A stretch of DNA of 64,000 bases from Lamellibrachia satsuma (Eukaryota; Annelida; Polychaeta; Sabellida; Siboglinidae). The first letter of the stretch is position 1. Each line of letters starts with the position of its first letter. Positions 63,621 through 64,000 of this stretch are shown here, piece after piece. Position numbers and translations under genes: made by a program. The notes beneath the pieces are model-generated. The model saw only the letters and a list, made by a program, of their open reading frames with translations, did not search any database and was not told the DNA's origin. The DNA lies in assembly GCA_033239005.1 (NCBI GenBank), contig BSQZ01000004.1:16753007-16817006 (forward strand). The letters are read 5' to 3'.

Positions 63621-64000
63621 ATGCATCGACTACACCGAACCACAAACATGAAATAAACAAGAAAGTCACTCACTGACATTAACTAAAACATGTCAAGTAG
63701 AACACGTATTCACAATGTATTACTATAAATATCGGTGTTGCTACGACTCGTTTTTTTTCTGTTTCATCTCGCCATCACGCACGCAGCCTGCGTGGTCGAC
63801 TCCTCCCATATAGCGGTTGTAACTCAGTTGTTAATCTCGCGTGTTCTTTGTTTTATTTCTTATATCAGTCCAATGAACATTCGGTCAAACATGGGCCCAA
63901 CATGGAAATAAATGGCACAAAGCTATTTTTCAGTATAGTTGCAAAATACCTTATTGAACAACACATCAACAGTTCCATAGTTTCCCTGTGTGCTTTTGTC

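Larger units (their letters stand above)
60448..64000. other. Intergenic, no convincing gene
   Basis: No recognisable protein. Contents: a diverged direct repeat pair of ~95 bp (62675-62775 and 63645-63735), a promoter-like CpG/CCAAT/CRE patch (about 63200-63330) and a short CR1 3' fragment (63580-63620). A gene could start near the right edge, but no exon can be supported. Confidence 0.5.

Overview
This is a stretch of animal nuclear genome. It contains spliced genes with GT-AG introns, metazoan-type cytoskeletal and kinase genes, many non-LTR retrotransposons of CR1/jockey and RTE type, MITE-like elements and abundant micro- and minisatellites. The background is AT-rich. The repeat content suggests an invertebrate, probably marine, but the phylum cannot be fixed from the sequence alone.

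Three host genes are supported. (1) At the left, on the minus strand, is the first coding exon (5841-5984) of a NUAK-like Ser/Thr kinase. It encodes the glycine-rich loop, and the rest of the gene must lie beyond a long first intron that runs off the window. (2) On the plus strand, 9989-24237, is a complete WASP/N-WASP gene. Its 10 coding exons join in frame to 540 codons with WH1, basic region, CRIB/GBD, proline-rich, two WH2 and acidic segments in the canonical order. Its introns hold an RTE fragment, a tRNA-derived SINE, two MITE-like elements and several tandem arrays. A 28-bp minisatellite starts at its stop codon. (3) On the minus strand, 44973-38474, is a complete three-exon gene for pyruvate:NADP+ oxidoreductase (PNO). 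This is a pyruvate:ferredoxin oxidoreductase fused to a cytochrome P450 reductase-like flavodoxin/FAD/NADPH module, with an Arg/Ala-rich probable mitochondrial presequence. The joined exons give 1848 residues and every cofactor motif I looked for is present. This is the most interesting locus: an oxygen-sensitive, anaerobe/protist-type enzyme encoded in an animal genome.

Most of the remainder is mobile DNA. Two near-identical CR1-type LINEs, each with an SGNH-esterase ORF1 and an endonuclease/RT ORF2, lie on the minus strand at 32.55-36.28 kb and 55.7-59.65 kb. The first is fused at its truncated 3' end to a different LINE (29.24-32.55 kb). Shorter CR1 fragments occur at 3.1, 6.9-8.3 and 63.6 kb. 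RTE-type RT pieces occur at 10.9-11.8 and 28.4-29.0 kb. A decayed hAT-type (DUF4371) transposase at 51.4-54.1 kb has been invaded by about 32 copies of a 25-bp repeat. A 714-bp TIR element with a perfect 7-bp target duplication lies at 45,858-46,571. The rest (about 46.6-50.7, 54.1-55.7 and 59.7-64 kb) shows no convincing genes, only scattered simple repeats and promoter-like CCAAT/CRE patches.
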